DNA from: Chara braunii
Lineage: Eukaryota > Streptophyta > Charophyceae > Charales > Characeae
Direction: 5' to 3'
Length of the DNA: 64,000 nucleotides
NCBI GenBank assembly: GCA_003427395.1
Contig: BFEA01000024.1
Location: forward strand, 2,097,959-2,161,958
Position 1 is the first letter of the stretch; every line of letters starts with the position of its first letter. The notes below the pieces were generated by a model that saw nothing but the letters and a program-made list of their open reading frames with translations, was not told the origin of the DNA and made no database searches. Both the position numbers and the translations under genes were made by a program. Below are positions 45,373 through 56,479 of the stretch, in pieces.

Positions 45373-45779
45373 GAGTCATTTGGTGGGGAGCTGCACATGC
45401 TGGAAACCATGTGAGTGAAGTTCAAAAAGGAAAGAAAAAGAGAAACAAGTGGAGCTGAGGCAAAAGAACAAGAACACGAGAGACGAGCCCAGGAGTAATA
45501 CCTTTCTGGGCCTTTTCGCTAAGATAAAGTGTAGTACCTGGTTCTGATGATTCTGATCCACACAAAAAAAAAGCCCATGTGCCAGAAGGAGAATCAAATG
45601 GCTGAAGTAGGGCTTTCCTTTCGTGGCCAAGCAAAGGTGCTTGATGACTATTGAGGGCATCGAGATAGACAAGGAACAGGCTTGGGGTTCCCTCATACAA
45701 ATGATGGAGACAGAGATCAGATAAAGTGGCAGAGTTTCGGGACACCCTGGATCGCTTAGGGCGTGCTTCAAAGGAAGCC

Positions 45780-46660
45780 TGTCATCACAGAATGGTTACT
45801 GAACTGAAAGGCTGAATTGAAAAAAGTGGGAGCCAACATGACACTCACTGGGCGGATCTCGCAGGGAAATACCGAAAGCAAGACCAGGCAGCCATGACAG
45901 TGATCCAGCATGAGCGGAATCCGGAGGAGGAAGCTGTATTCAGTTCACTCAACTTCACTGGTTGAGCTCGACTGCAACAGCCCCAACGTATGATGCTCTT
46001 ACACATAACACACAGTAAGGAACCAAAGAGAGCCTCAGCATTTTCAGATTCCGTGCTTGGACCTGAAGGGCAGGGGAATCCAAAGGTACGATGAGGTTGA
46101 GGAGGTTTGCGCTGAGCTATCAGGCAGCCAATCCGACGAACTACATGGGTGGTGTCTTGTCACCTGCATCTCTATGTATGCAGGATCGAGATAAGCAGAC
46201 AGGTCCGACGTTGAAGAGACAAGAAGTAATGGAAAAGGCTGAAAAGGTGGTTAGGAGCAACTCTCCAAGGAGCAGAAGTGCAGTACCATAGGGATGACCC
46301 CCAGGAGCAGCAGGACTACTGAAATTCGAATTACAGAGAGACCAGACGAGTGGCCAATCGGAGGGCCCCTTGGTATCAGATTCCTGAACTACGAGAACAC
46401 GTCTGGGGATTGAGAGGTACTCCTCAGAGGAGAGCATGTCCGACTCCTTTGCTAAGAGGGCAGTTTGAGAAATTGAAGTAGCCAGTCTTGCAATGAAGGA
46501 TATGGAAAGCAGAGGGGGAGCAGTAGTACATCCTTCCTATAACAGGAAGCAATCAATGGTGCTGTCTCAGGGTCACTTGACCATAACAAAGGGAAGCGTA
46601 AAGTGTGTACTTGATGTAAGGGACACTGGGCCCGTTTTCCAGACATTAAGAGCACAGTCC
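45780..46660 (+). pseudogene. decayed Gag-like ORF remnant
   Basis: Broken frames read HWADLAGKYRKQDQAAMTVI, then APWYQIPELREHVWGLRGTP and RACPTPLLRGQFEKL. Near 46600 they read KVCT-stop-CKGHWARFPDI, which looks like a decayed CCHC knuckle whose last Cys is Phe. I cannot place the family; confidence is low. Confidence 0.4.
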
Positions 46661-46879
46661 AACAAAAAAAAAAGGAAAAAAAAGAAAAGGGAAAAAACAA
46701 GCATAATTACACTGCAAAATTGAAAATGCACATTACAGAGCTCCGAAATAAAATACATAAATTTAGAGTGACTAAGGAGCAAAAATCGAGAGTGACAAGG
46801 GTACCTGTTGCGGCTTCGCCCACAAAAAAAAGAAAAGAAAAAGCATAATGAACTGTCCTATCATCAGCTCAAACCCGTT

Positions 46880-47979
46880 TGCAAGGAAAATGAGCGATAG
46901 CGAACTTCAGAAATCAAACAGCATCGTACGCATGAGACCAGATAGTCGTAACCTCGAACCAATAGCAGAATTGCATTACGAGTTCCACCAAATAAGAGCA
47001 CAGCAAAAGCTCATAATTGACAATGCTGGAATAGTCTCATCATCATCAACGAAGAACCAATGTCGATATCCTATCTGGCGCTCGGCGCCCAGACTACAGA
47101 TCGCAGATCCTATCTAGCCTATCTACAATGCCGCTGATGACGTCAACAGCTCCCCGAAGTACGAGCAGATATCGGCCAATGCCGTTCGCCTCAAGCACCA
47201 GGTATGTCTCTCGTATCACTCACAACCTCGATCCCCAACTCACAAATGCCACATGCACCCAAGAACCACCATGCGCCCCATCCAGCATACAGCAGCGCAG
47301 CTCGGTTATGCTTNCCTGCTCCTTCCAGCTCGCCCGTGAGCATGTGAGCGCCAGCCAGCGTTAGCGCAGCATGCAGCCAGTGCCCGAATGCCGAATGCGT
47401 GAGCAGGCCCTTTCCTAAATGGAAGTGGCCTGCCTGCTTGCGTGCAGCCTGGCTGTGCTGGGCCCCTGCAGCACAGCTCGGGTATGCTTTCCTGCTCCTT
47501 CCAGCTCGCCCGTGAGCATGTGAGCGCCAGCCAGCGTTAGCGCAGCATGCAGCCAGTGCCCGAATGCCGAATGCGTGAGCAGGCCCTTTCCTAAAGGAAG
47601 TGGCCTGCCTGCTTGCGTGCAGCCTGGCTGTGCTGGGCCCCTGCCCAGAAGCTTCCGGTAGGCCCAAAGAGGCTGAGCCCCAGTCCAAACAAAACAGGCC
47701 CTGGGCCTTGTGGTGGTTGCCCATGTCCAACTGCCTGCGGCCTGTGTTCGGTCCATGTAGCGAATCTGGCCCAGGGACTGCCTCAGTTACATTCGTAGGA
47801 GGCAGCCTGGGCCTGGGCGCTCTCAACCAACTGGCGCTGCGCAACTGCCTGAATTTCCCCTGTTGCGTGGTGACCCCAAAATGGCCTGTAGGGCCTCGGT
47901 CGAGCCTGCCTTCACTTAGGGCGGCCGTCTATGTTGAAAACAAGGCCCTGTAGGGCATATCGAGGCCTTGTGCCTCGCA
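46880..47979 (-). mobile_element. solo LTR-C, minus orientation
   Basis: On the minus strand it starts TGCGAGGCACAAGGCC and ends ...TTTTCCTTGCA. Flanking tetramers are cgtt and catt, a plausible 4-bp target duplication with one transition. It is most like the LTR at 62858-63764. A 176-bp segment is tandemly duplicated inside (47292-47467 and 47468-47643). Confidence 0.85.
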
Positions 47980-48119
47980 CATTTGCAAGAGAACAGGAGG
48001 GCATACCACGGAACCTTTTTTTTTTTTTACTGCGAGTTTTTTGTTTGGGAAGCTGTTACCTTTTCAGCATGTTTTTTTTGCTTTCTGTTGTGTGTTACGA
48101 CCCACAAAGTTTCAGTCTG

Positions 48120-48151
<32 letters not shown>

Positions 48152-48169
48152 AGAATTCCAGAGACTTAC

Positions 48170-48278
48170 AGCCACAGCACGCTCAACAGCCTGATTGAAC
48201 TCCTCCTTCCCAACGGCCATCTTGTTCCCGCGTCCTGCAAGAAGTGCAGCCTCATTGACCAGGTTCGCGAGGTCAGCT
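48170..48278 (-). CDS. FtsH-type protease, exon B (end of AAA+ domain)
   Basis: The exon encodes [20 protein letters not shown] followed by [16 protein letters not shown]. This is the C-terminal helical part of the FtsH AAA+ ATPase (sensor 2 region), among the most conserved FtsH stretches. Its first base completes the Gly codon of GFTG from exon A, and the last codon is complete. The acceptor is ggcattgcag and the donor GCT|GTAAGT. About 20 bp into the intron on the sense side lies a poly(T) of 29 bases (an A-run on the plus strand). Confidence 0.95.
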
Positions 48279-48309
48279 CTGCAATGCCAAAATATTCGTA
48301 TCACGGTCA

Positions 48310-48455
48310 GTGAGAAGCAACATTCCCCAATACATATACAAATAACTATGCTGCTAGAATCAGCAAGCCCCTCAACAACAGAGTGAGAAGCAACATTCCA
48401 AAATACATACACAAATAACTGCGCTGATAGAATCAGCAAGCCCCTCAACAACAGA
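48310..48455. repeat. 73-bp tandem duplication next to FtsH exon B
   Basis: gtgagaagcaacattcc ... ccctcaacaacaga occurs twice in tandem, about 30 bp upstream of the exon on the sense strand. Confidence 0.95.
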
Positions 48456-48459
48456 AAGA

Positions 48460-50060
48460 AACACCCTCAACTTGGCCTCCAGCTTTTCGTGCAAAGGGCA
48501 AAATATCATACCGCAAAAGACACGAGTGCAAACCCAAAAGTTCCAGCTGGCATGCTTTCCGATCTTTCCAGAGTGCAAAACAACTGAAAGGGCACATTCA
48601 CCCTGAAAAGTACCACGACACCTAGCCAGAATACAGACTTACTGAGGAAATTCGAACACGAGCTTTTTTTGCGTTAGCGCCGGCGGCAAGCGCTAATGCT
48701 CCATCGCTTCGAAGTGCTATGAAATTTTGGGCCTGAGTGGGGAAGCCGACCATCGCAGGTGAGTGGGAAGGAACGTGGAAGCGCGGGAGCACGAGAGTTG
48801 GGAACTCTACCATCGCACGCGAAGTAGTCCACAAAAGTAGTGTTGGAAGGCTGGAAGTGACGAGAGGAATTCGGAAAACCATAGCTAGCGAGGCCGCGCC
48901 AGCACTTTCCATCCTCAAACCCAGAAAAACAATGCAGAGAAGAGTGGGTAGGAAGACCGGGGAAGAAGAAGGGAAAGAGAGTGAAGACTAGTGTGGAGTC
49001 TCAGCAAGGAAGAGGGAAAAGAGAGGAAGGTGCAAAGGAGTGTGGCACACGGAAACAGCTCAGCGCAGGAGGAAGGTACGACAGTGAAAGAGGAAACGAC
49101 AACTCACCACCGAAAGCAAGCAAAAGCACTTTCTCGGAAATAAAGGTGAAACGCGAGCTTACACATCCATTCTATTTGAGGTAAGCGCCCAACCAAAACT
49201 TGCCCAATCATCACCACGAAGCTTCAGCGGAAAAGGAGCGTCGAGGGCAACAAAGAGGAGTTGAAAGCATAGGAGACAGCAAGGGAGTACCAAATAAGGA
49301 AAGAGGGAAGCGGGTAATGAGGGCAACGAGAAGAGGACCGAATACTCTGCAATAGAAGTAAGGAGAAAACACCGGGGGCTGTGGGTAATGAGTGCACCGA
49401 GAAGAGGACCGAATACTTCACAGCAGAAGGAGAGAACATCGAGGGCAGGACCACCAGTCGCACATGACATAAGGGTAATCGAATAGGAGACAGTGTTATA
49501 ATAGGAGAAAATAGAGACTCCGCCGATCATAGATAAAAGACAAGAAGGACAGAGAGGAGAAAGGGAGAGGCGTGAGAGAAAAAAACAAGGGGAGAGTAAC
49601 CAGTTTGTCAGAGGAGGACAGTTTTATGAACAGACAGCCGATTGAATACGACAAGCTAAGAGAGAAAATCAGAGAAGGGAAGAGCAGCTAGGGAAGTGCA
49701 GCTAGGGAAGAGAAGCAAGAGATATTTAGCACGGGGATCCCACATATGAAAAGCAAGGAAACTCATAGACGGATTGAACACCAACGTAGACGGATAGATA
49801 ACACTTCTCGAGTATTCACGCTCCCGCTTAGCGAAACAAGGATCAAACACCAACTCCCCACTAATCTTGATCGACGCCGAAGACAGCCTTCTCGCACGAG
49901 CATTCATAGGAGCACACGGCTACAAAGGACATGGGCTATTTACCTACCTATGTATCCGATTAATCACGTTCGAATCTGACAAGAGTGTAGCGTCCCACGA
50001 CAACTAACAGATAGTAATTACTCACTTGAGCAACTGGAACTTTTTCCCTGGGTTTGTAGA
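48460..50060. other. no gene recognised; one tandem repeat
   Basis: A tandem duplication of about 72 bp (gggtaatgag[g/t]gcac/acgagaagaggaccgaatac) lies at 49313-49457. Nothing else is assigned in this intron stretch. Confidence 0.5.
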
Positions 50061-50063
50061 GAG

Positions 50064-51047
50064 TGCGTGGAATGAGCCCTCGCGGGGCCCTTATTCGACA
50101 TGCACATGTTCTGGGCAGAGGCCCCCACCAAGCCAAGCGCCTGCCCTAGGTGAAGGCGGGCCTGAATATTCACCAGAGGCCAAAATTCGGCATTTTTCAT
50201 ATGTGGGTACTCAGGGTATTGCAGCCCGCCAGTTGGTTGAGTGGACGCGTGAGCCTCCCTAAGCTGCGTCGAACAGTTTGGCCCAGGTCATGGCAGTTGC
50301 GCCTGGGCACATACACACAATGCAGGGCCGATACATCACGAAGTGGCCATAGGCCTACGCAAAAGCAGAATTGTCGACGTACATACCCCGTGTCCTGTGC
50401 AAATGCAGCAAACGGCCCAAGTCCGAAGACCCAGGCCGTGCCCAACAGTAAAGGGCCCAGGCCCTCAAATGCAGCACTGGGCCTGGGTGCAGGTACTGGG
50501 GCCCGACCGGAAGCTACTGGAAGCTTCCCATCCAGGCCACACGCAGCCAAGCAGGGGCTGCCACTTCCATATAGGAAGGAGGGCAGCCAGGGGCAGGCAT
50601 TTGGGCCCACGCAGGCAATGCGGTCACGCTGCGCTGCTGCGTTAGAGACTGCTTGATGTGCTGAGGCCAGAGCGTGTGCGGGCGCGTGTGTGGTGAAGAG
50701 GGTTGCTGCTGGGCAGCAGAGCACAAGCAGCCACAGCCGGGCTGGTGTTGATGTCATGTACATTGGTCTTCGAGAGTCGAAGTGCGCCTGTTGCAAGAAT
50801 GCTGTTGTAGGAAGGATAGGCGAGTAGTGTAGGCTGGGCGCTGGGCGCCAGACAGAGAGGAGCGACTTTGGATACTGTGTTGGTGTGGCCTGAGGGCTTG
50901 AACATTGGCTCATGACTTCTTTGTATTGCTCTTATTTGGATGGAATCTCGGTGCATTTGTGCTCTCTGCTTGTACATGACTACTTGGACATCTGTGTGAT
51001 TTCACAACTTGGTTTTCTGTATATCATTCCCACTCATATTCCTTGCA
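50064..51047 (+). mobile_element. solo LTR-C, plus orientation
   Basis: It runs from TGCGTGGAATGAGCCC to CCTTGCA and has AGAG on both flanks (50060-50063 and 51048-51051). It shares the cgcctgccctaggtgaaggcgggcctg block with the other LTR-C copies. Confidence 0.88.
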
Positions 51048-51660
51048 AGAGTCTAGCATTCCCAGACAATCAGATTCGAAATAGGGGACATGATTCTGTG
51101 GCCATTATCAGACACATAAACGATGAAACAAACGGAGATCGACGACTATTTTCACGACTGTTTTTGAGCGGGTGTGCAAGGGTAACATCACAAGAAGTTT
51201 CTTGCTACTTCGAATACTTTGAACAAAAAAAAAAAGACACAGGACTGACCATTCAAGATCAAATTCAAATTAACGAACATCTCGAAGTCGCGATCTGCGA
51301 ACGGTCAGCTGAAGATAAAAAATGGAGGGGTGAAAGAGGAGCAGGAGAAAGGGAAAGGGGAGGAGCAAGAGCACACTACAAAAGAAAAGAGGGAAAAAAA
51401 AGGATCGGTACTTCGAGACTCACGAAGGACCGGGAGCCGCGATCTGCAAACCATCACAATCGGAAGTGGGGAAAAAGGAAGAGTAGGAGGCGGCGAAAGA
51501 GGAGCAAGACCAGAAAAAGACGGGGCGAATAATATTTATCTACTTCCCTTTCTTCTACAGTTGAGAAGGGCTACAATCACTTGCATCCCCATCCTGACGC
51601 CGTGCAATCATCCTCCCGATTCTGCACACCTCCCCATGCACCTCTCCGCGTTCAAACACC
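51048..51660. other. no gene recognised
   Basis: A long open frame runs from the LTR end into a Lys/Arg/Glu-rich purine tract; it has no family motif and is not credible as a gene. Confidence 0.4.
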
Positions 51661-51801
51661 GTTCAGAGAGAGAGAGAGAGAGCAGTTCCCGACAATGAGC
51701 GCACAGCCCACACGCCGTGCGAACCACCTATTTCTTTTTCAGCCGCAGAGCAGAAGGAAGTTCTACCCCCTCCTCCGCACCCCTCAACGTACAACACCAC
51801 T

Positions 51802-51803
<2 letters not shown>

Positions 51804-51889
<86 letters not shown>

Positions 51890-51890
51890 N

Positions 51891-51975
<85 letters not shown>

Positions 51976-52018
51976 GCAACACAGAGTGAATGGAAACTCC
52001 CCCCCCCCCCCCCCCCCC
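51804..52018. repeat. (GA)n microsatellite followed by poly(C)
   Basis: About 170 bases of GA (one N at 51890) are followed, after a short unique piece, by about 20 C. Confidence 0.98.
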
Positions 52019-52244
52019 AATGCCTCTCAACATACAACACCACTGTGTGTGTGTTCTAAAAAACCCCAAATTCTCTTTCATTCCATCCAAGAATCATCAC
52101 AAAGCATCCATAAAACAAAACAAATAGAGAGATGGTGTAGTAAAAGATGCAATGTTGGTCATGTTTGTGTATAAAATGGTTCAGCGCCAAGTGCCCACAC
52201 ACCTGTTTGCCGCCGAAGCAGCACAATTGCACATATACGTACAT

Positions 52245-53377
52245 ATATATCATCAAACAGAACCGCCCAGTAAACCGTCGGCAGAGAGGGAGAAGAGGAC
52301 AACAAACGAGAGGCTGTGACAAACTGTTTCGTCTGAGTTTCACTGACTCATCAGGAGGCTGAACCCTCAACAATCTACAAAATCCCCTTACTAATTACAA
52401 TGTAAGTGATAATCCACCTTAACCCCGGTTGTGGTTAAGCATCAACGACTGGCCAACAACTAATACCCTGAGGTGGGCACCAACCACTGCCCCTCAAGAC
52501 CTGTGATGAAAATCGAAGCAGACTCACTCACCCACACCAGATGGAAAACTCTACAGATTGTCGGTTCACACCCCATCACAAGCCAGCAGAACACCCACTA
52601 AACAACGAAAGGTCTATCGCAGCCAAAAAATACTCCAGACACACCGCTGGCACTAGAGGCCATAGCATGGCCATATATATGTTGTCACAGAACTATTGAC
52701 TAAGAGCGTAAGCACGTGAAGTAGAGAAGAAATAAGATGAGCGAAGAAAATAAGGACAGACAGGCAAAGAGAGACAAACGAGAATGACACAAAACAGTGT
52801 CCTCTTCTTCTTTGTTTCACTGTATTCTTATTTCTTTCAGTGTTTTACAAATGTTTTCGCAGTGAACAAAGGATAAAAATAAAAAACAAAGACACGTTGA
52901 AATCATTCAATTTCTCAGTCTTCTTAACTCCTCCACTCTGCCTCTAACGTACAAGGCCCTCCACGTTGATGAAGTTGAGCGCGAGTTGCCCCCATTCCCG
53001 TATGCCATAACAACCCACTTGCACGCTATGGGAAAGAGACAGAGTGAAGGAAGAGGTGTCAAACACAAGGGAGAGAGGAGCAGAAAAGGAAAATTGATAG
53101 GCAGAGGGAGAAAAAATAAAAATAAAATAAGGGTGCCACACACATCTTCTTTCTTTTACTGCATTCTTCTTTCTTTCACAGTTTTGCAGTTTTGGTGAAG
53201 AGTTCACCACGTTCGTTTTTCAGCGCACCTGCACTTCCTTCTTCATTTTTTATTCTCATTTCCACCCTTCGGACTATATATCGTCAAATAGAACTGCCCG
53301 GTAAACCGTAGGCAGAGAGGGAGAAGAGGACAACAAACGAGGGGCTGTGACAAACTGTTTCGTCGGAGTTTCACATA
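52245..53377 (-). mobile_element. retrozyme-like element: two R1 ends around a unique spacer
   Basis: An R1 copy with a hammerhead (52245-52683) and a second, truncated R1 end (about 53276-53377) lie in the same orientation about 1 kb apart. This is the layout of plant retrozymes: non-coding LTR-type elements whose repeats carry type III hammerheads that release a circular RNA. The second hammerhead is cut off after loop II, so the pair cannot now excise a circle. Primer and polypurine sites were not identified. Confidence 0.6.
52321..52376 (-). ncRNA. type III hammerhead ribozyme, weakened stem II
   Basis: CTGATGA, GAAA and stem I GAGG/CCTC are intact. Stem II is GTCAG/CAGAC with an A-A mismatch, and stem III is AGATTGT/ACAGTTT with wobble pairs. 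It should be less active than the copies at 13610 and 57605. Confidence 0.75.
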
Positions 53378-53671
53378 GTCACAGAACTATTGACTAAGAG
53401 CGTAAGCACGTGAAGTACAAGAAGAAATAAGATGAGCGAAGAAAACAAAAATGAAAGGACAGGTCGAGAATGACACAAAACAGTGTCCTCTTCTTCTTTG
53501 TTTCACTGTATTCTCATTTCTTCCAGTGTTTACACTGAACGAAGGTTAAAAATAAAAAACAAAGACACATTGAAATCATTCAGTTTCTCAGTCTTCTTAA
53601 CGCCGCCTCCATCGCGCCTCTAACGTACAAGGCTCTCCACGTTGATGAAGTTGAGCGCGAGCTGCCCCCAT
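52684..53671. repeat. direct repeat of about 300 bp flanking R1 sequence
   Basis: 52684-52995 (gtcacagaactattgac to cccccat) recurs at 53378-53671. The second copy stops at cccca/tgtgacgg, where another element begins. Confidence 0.9.
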
Positions 53672-54340
53672 GTGACGGACCCGCCGGGATGGCGGTCCGT
53701 CACGATCAAGACGAAGGGTTGAGGGGGAGGAGATGGAGATGGAGATGGAACGGACAGCGTGGCTCCGATGCGGACTCAACACGCACGTTCTCCAGAAGTA
53801 CAGAATGAAGAATGATCCGAAAAACAGACAACAGTTGGGATATACTCCCGACTGACTGACTCGACTGGACTGGACTGGACTGGCCTGGCCTGGTACCGAT
53901 AATGGTATCGGGAAGGACTGGACTGGACTGGAACAGCACACAGCCTGTGGGATCAGGCCACGGCCTGGTCCCACAGGCCGAACAGGCAAATAGCCCGGTA
54001 GGCCCTGGTTGTAGACCAAGGCAAATAGAGGCCCGCTGCACGATCCTCAGACCTGCACTGGATCGCAAGAGCCATAAACACGCTATCCGCAAAAGCAACG
54101 GAACTCTGCAATAAAGAAAGCTGAGAAATCTAGGATGCGGTGCAAGCTCCATGCGGAGTCCATGCGATGCAGCCTAAGCTACATAAGGTCAAATGAAAAG
54201 CAAATGTTTGGTATACACATCCTAACTATCAGCAGAAAATGAAATGTAGCATGATACAATCCTAAAGTCCTACAGACAATGACCTCAGTGCTGAAAGGAA
54301 AAAGAGCAATATGTCACAAGTAATGTCATGTCGTTGAACC
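53671..54340 (+). mobile_element. 5' part of an unrecognised element with GC-rich hairpins
   Basis: The boundary is fixed by comparison with the uninterrupted direct repeat at 52990. The new sequence begins TGTGACGGACCCGCC and folds with GGCGGTCCGTCAC (53691-53703). A second stem pairs 53943-53958 with 53963-53978 (16 bp, loop CACG). Between them lie ACTGG pentamer runs. A TG start fits an LTR, but no partner LTR was found. Confidence 0.55.
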
Positions 54341-54489
54341 ACTAAGAGTGGGATGGTCTCAGAGGGGGTGAATGCAGCCTAAGAATCGAAACTCCTAAGG
54401 GGAGTCGCAAACAAAGGTGGGATACGTCGTCAGGCTCAAGGTGAGAGAGTGATAGCGAAACAAAACCAATGACCCTAACAGATAGACCA

Positions 54490-55010
54490 CTGTGTAAGCT
54501 TACCTGTGGAGCAAGAGGCAGTTTACAGAGGGAGGAGCCCTTCCTGTTGGCCAATGTGTTACCTGTCCCAGCGGCCTGCTTACCAAGGAGACCAGCAAGA
54601 TTACAAAGCTTCTGTTCACCAGTGTGTTGCGCACCCTGTAGACAGGAAAATTGAGGGAATAGAGGCAGAGCCCGGGGACTTACCTGTTGACCAGAGCATG
54701 CGAAGCAGCTGCAAGGACCAACCGTGAGGTGCAGACTTAGGCAGCTGGCTGGAGTGCTGTTAAGCCGGTTGGAGGAGGAATAGTTGCGAATCAACCACAA
54801 GGTTGTGTATTTGCCTGCGGGCTTGAGTACTACGCAGCCTGTTACACGGGCAGTCAAAGACGACTGTGAGACTGGGAACCTACCGACTAGCTGGTGTGTT
54901 GTTCATCTTACCGGCGGAGTTAGTTAGAGGCAAGCTGTGAGGTTGCGAACTCACCCAAAGCTAAAGTACTTGGGGCCGTGAGCTTAAGGGAGTGACTAAG
55001 TCTTTCTCAC
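54490..55010. repeat. degenerate tandem repeat of about 66 bp
   Basis: Phrases of the type gtgaggttgcgaactcaccc...agct...gtgtgtt recur about every 65-70 bp (near 54490, 54540, 54600, 54670, 54724, 54866, 54936). Many units contain CTTACC, a splice-donor-like sequence on the minus strand. Confidence 0.5.
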
Positions 55011-55601
55011 TGCTGCGAATGGAGGACTGTCAGAGCAGTGGTTACTCTGCGTTTTGGGATGCGACTCGGTCATCTTCTCATTGCGGGGCCCTCAGGCGAC
55101 TAAAGGTTGGAAAACCCTCTCACGCGAGTCTGAGAGCACCCTCCTTGGATCTGAGAGTCTCAAATCTATCTTCTTCTTCCCTTCTTACTCTAAGTCTAGT
55201 CTATTGGTTCTGAGAGGAAGGCGCCAAGCGGGATTGCAACCCATAGGTCCGCATTAAGACTCTGTGGGGAGTCAACCCACCGATTGTGGGAGCTCTGTCG
55301 GAACTCAGGAGGGGTTCTCGAGGCAGGGAACTCAGAGGTAACCATTGCTTTCCCTTATAAACCCAGTTATAACCCCTATCTATACATCGTTCTATGTATC
55401 TGACTGAGTATATTGAGTGCGCCCCTACTTCGACTTTCAGTTTGACTTTCGGGACATAACCCAGACTAAGTAAAAGAATGCATGCACAATTTTCAGTTTC
55501 AGTTTTGTTGGTTGTCTGAAAGCAGATTATGAAAAGGGGTTGCATCAGGGGGAAGGCTGAGAGGAAGGCAGTTTTGCTTGCGTTTGAATGGGTCTTATAG
55601 G

Positions 55602-56422
55602 GTCAGGCATTGTTTCTAAGATGATTGGCCTGACTGTTGTGTTTTGTTCTGTTTTCTGAAGGGCCAAGCATTGTTTTTAAGATGAATGGCTTGGTCGCTA
55701 TGTTTACTTAATTTAACCAGCCATTGTTTTTAAGATGAATGGCCTGGTTGTTGTTTCTTTGGGGTATTGACTGTGAAAACTTTGAGGACCAAACATTGTT
55801 TCTAAGATGAATGGTCTGGTCGCTGTTTATTTTGGGTGGTTTCTGAGCAGTCTCTGGGTTTTGACCCATAGTACTCTACTTTTTTTAAGCGTTGAGAAAA
55901 GAGGGTTAAGTATTGTTTCTAAGACGAATGACTCAACTCTTTTGGTTGTTTTATTCTGAGGGAGGTTCAGGCCAAAGACTGGACATTGTTTCTAAGATGA
56001 ATGGTCTAAGTCTGAGGCCACAGGATTATAATGTGAACAAAGGAATAAGACTTTCTATATTTTTATATTTATATGTTTATAAGAACAAAGCTAGCCAGAC
56101 ATTGTTTCTAAGACGAATGGTCTGACTATAGCCTTATCACAAATCAAAAGAGTATAACTAAGAGCTATAATTGAAGGTAACTTGGGCCGACTGAGCATTG
56201 TTTCTTAAAGATGAATGGCTCAGTTCTACGCCCACTTTTGAAGATTCAGTTCAGAAAAGTATATATAATTTGGCTATTTAAACAGATCAGGGCGACTAAG
56301 CATTGTTTCTAAGACGAATGGCTTGGTCATATGCCCAATGAAGAGAAAAGTACTTGTGCAACCTGTTCGTGTATAACTAAGGCAAAGAGTTGGCATTGTT
56401 TCTAAGATGAATGACCTAACTC
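55602..56422 (+). ncRNA. array of ten covarying hairpins with a conserved loop
   Basis: Ten units at 55602, 55662, 55715, 55787, 55901, 55975, 56093, 56190, 56294 and 56387 share the core ATTGTTTCTAAGAYGAATG. The core is flanked by arms whose sequence changes from unit to unit while staying complementary (GTCAGGC/GCCTGAC, ACTGAGC/GCTCAGT, GACTAAGC/GCTTGGTC). A bulged base next to AAT on the 3' side is kept. Inside, TC/GA closes a TAA loop; in the eighth unit a two-base insertion adds one T-A pair and keeps TAA. In units 2 and 3 C-G becomes U-G. The pattern shows selection or templated maintenance of RNA structure. The plus strand is chosen because wobble pairs then fit. I do not recognise the family. 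Confidence 0.8.
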
Positions 56423-56479
56423 GATGCCCTATATAAGTTGGGGATAATGTGGTTTGGCCTTGCATGTGGCTGAGAAAGA

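Noticed and set aside
50912-51532. 206-codon open frame starting in the LTR-C end
   Set aside because: It crosses the LTR boundary into purine-rich low-complexity sequence; no recognisable family.
51663-52090. Open frames over the (GA)n run
   Set aside because: Dinucleotide repeat translated as Leu-Ser or Arg-Glu; not a protein.
55201-55545. Minus-strand open frame upstream of the hairpin array
   Set aside because: No motif, and it overlaps sequence that shares repeats with the non-coding element.
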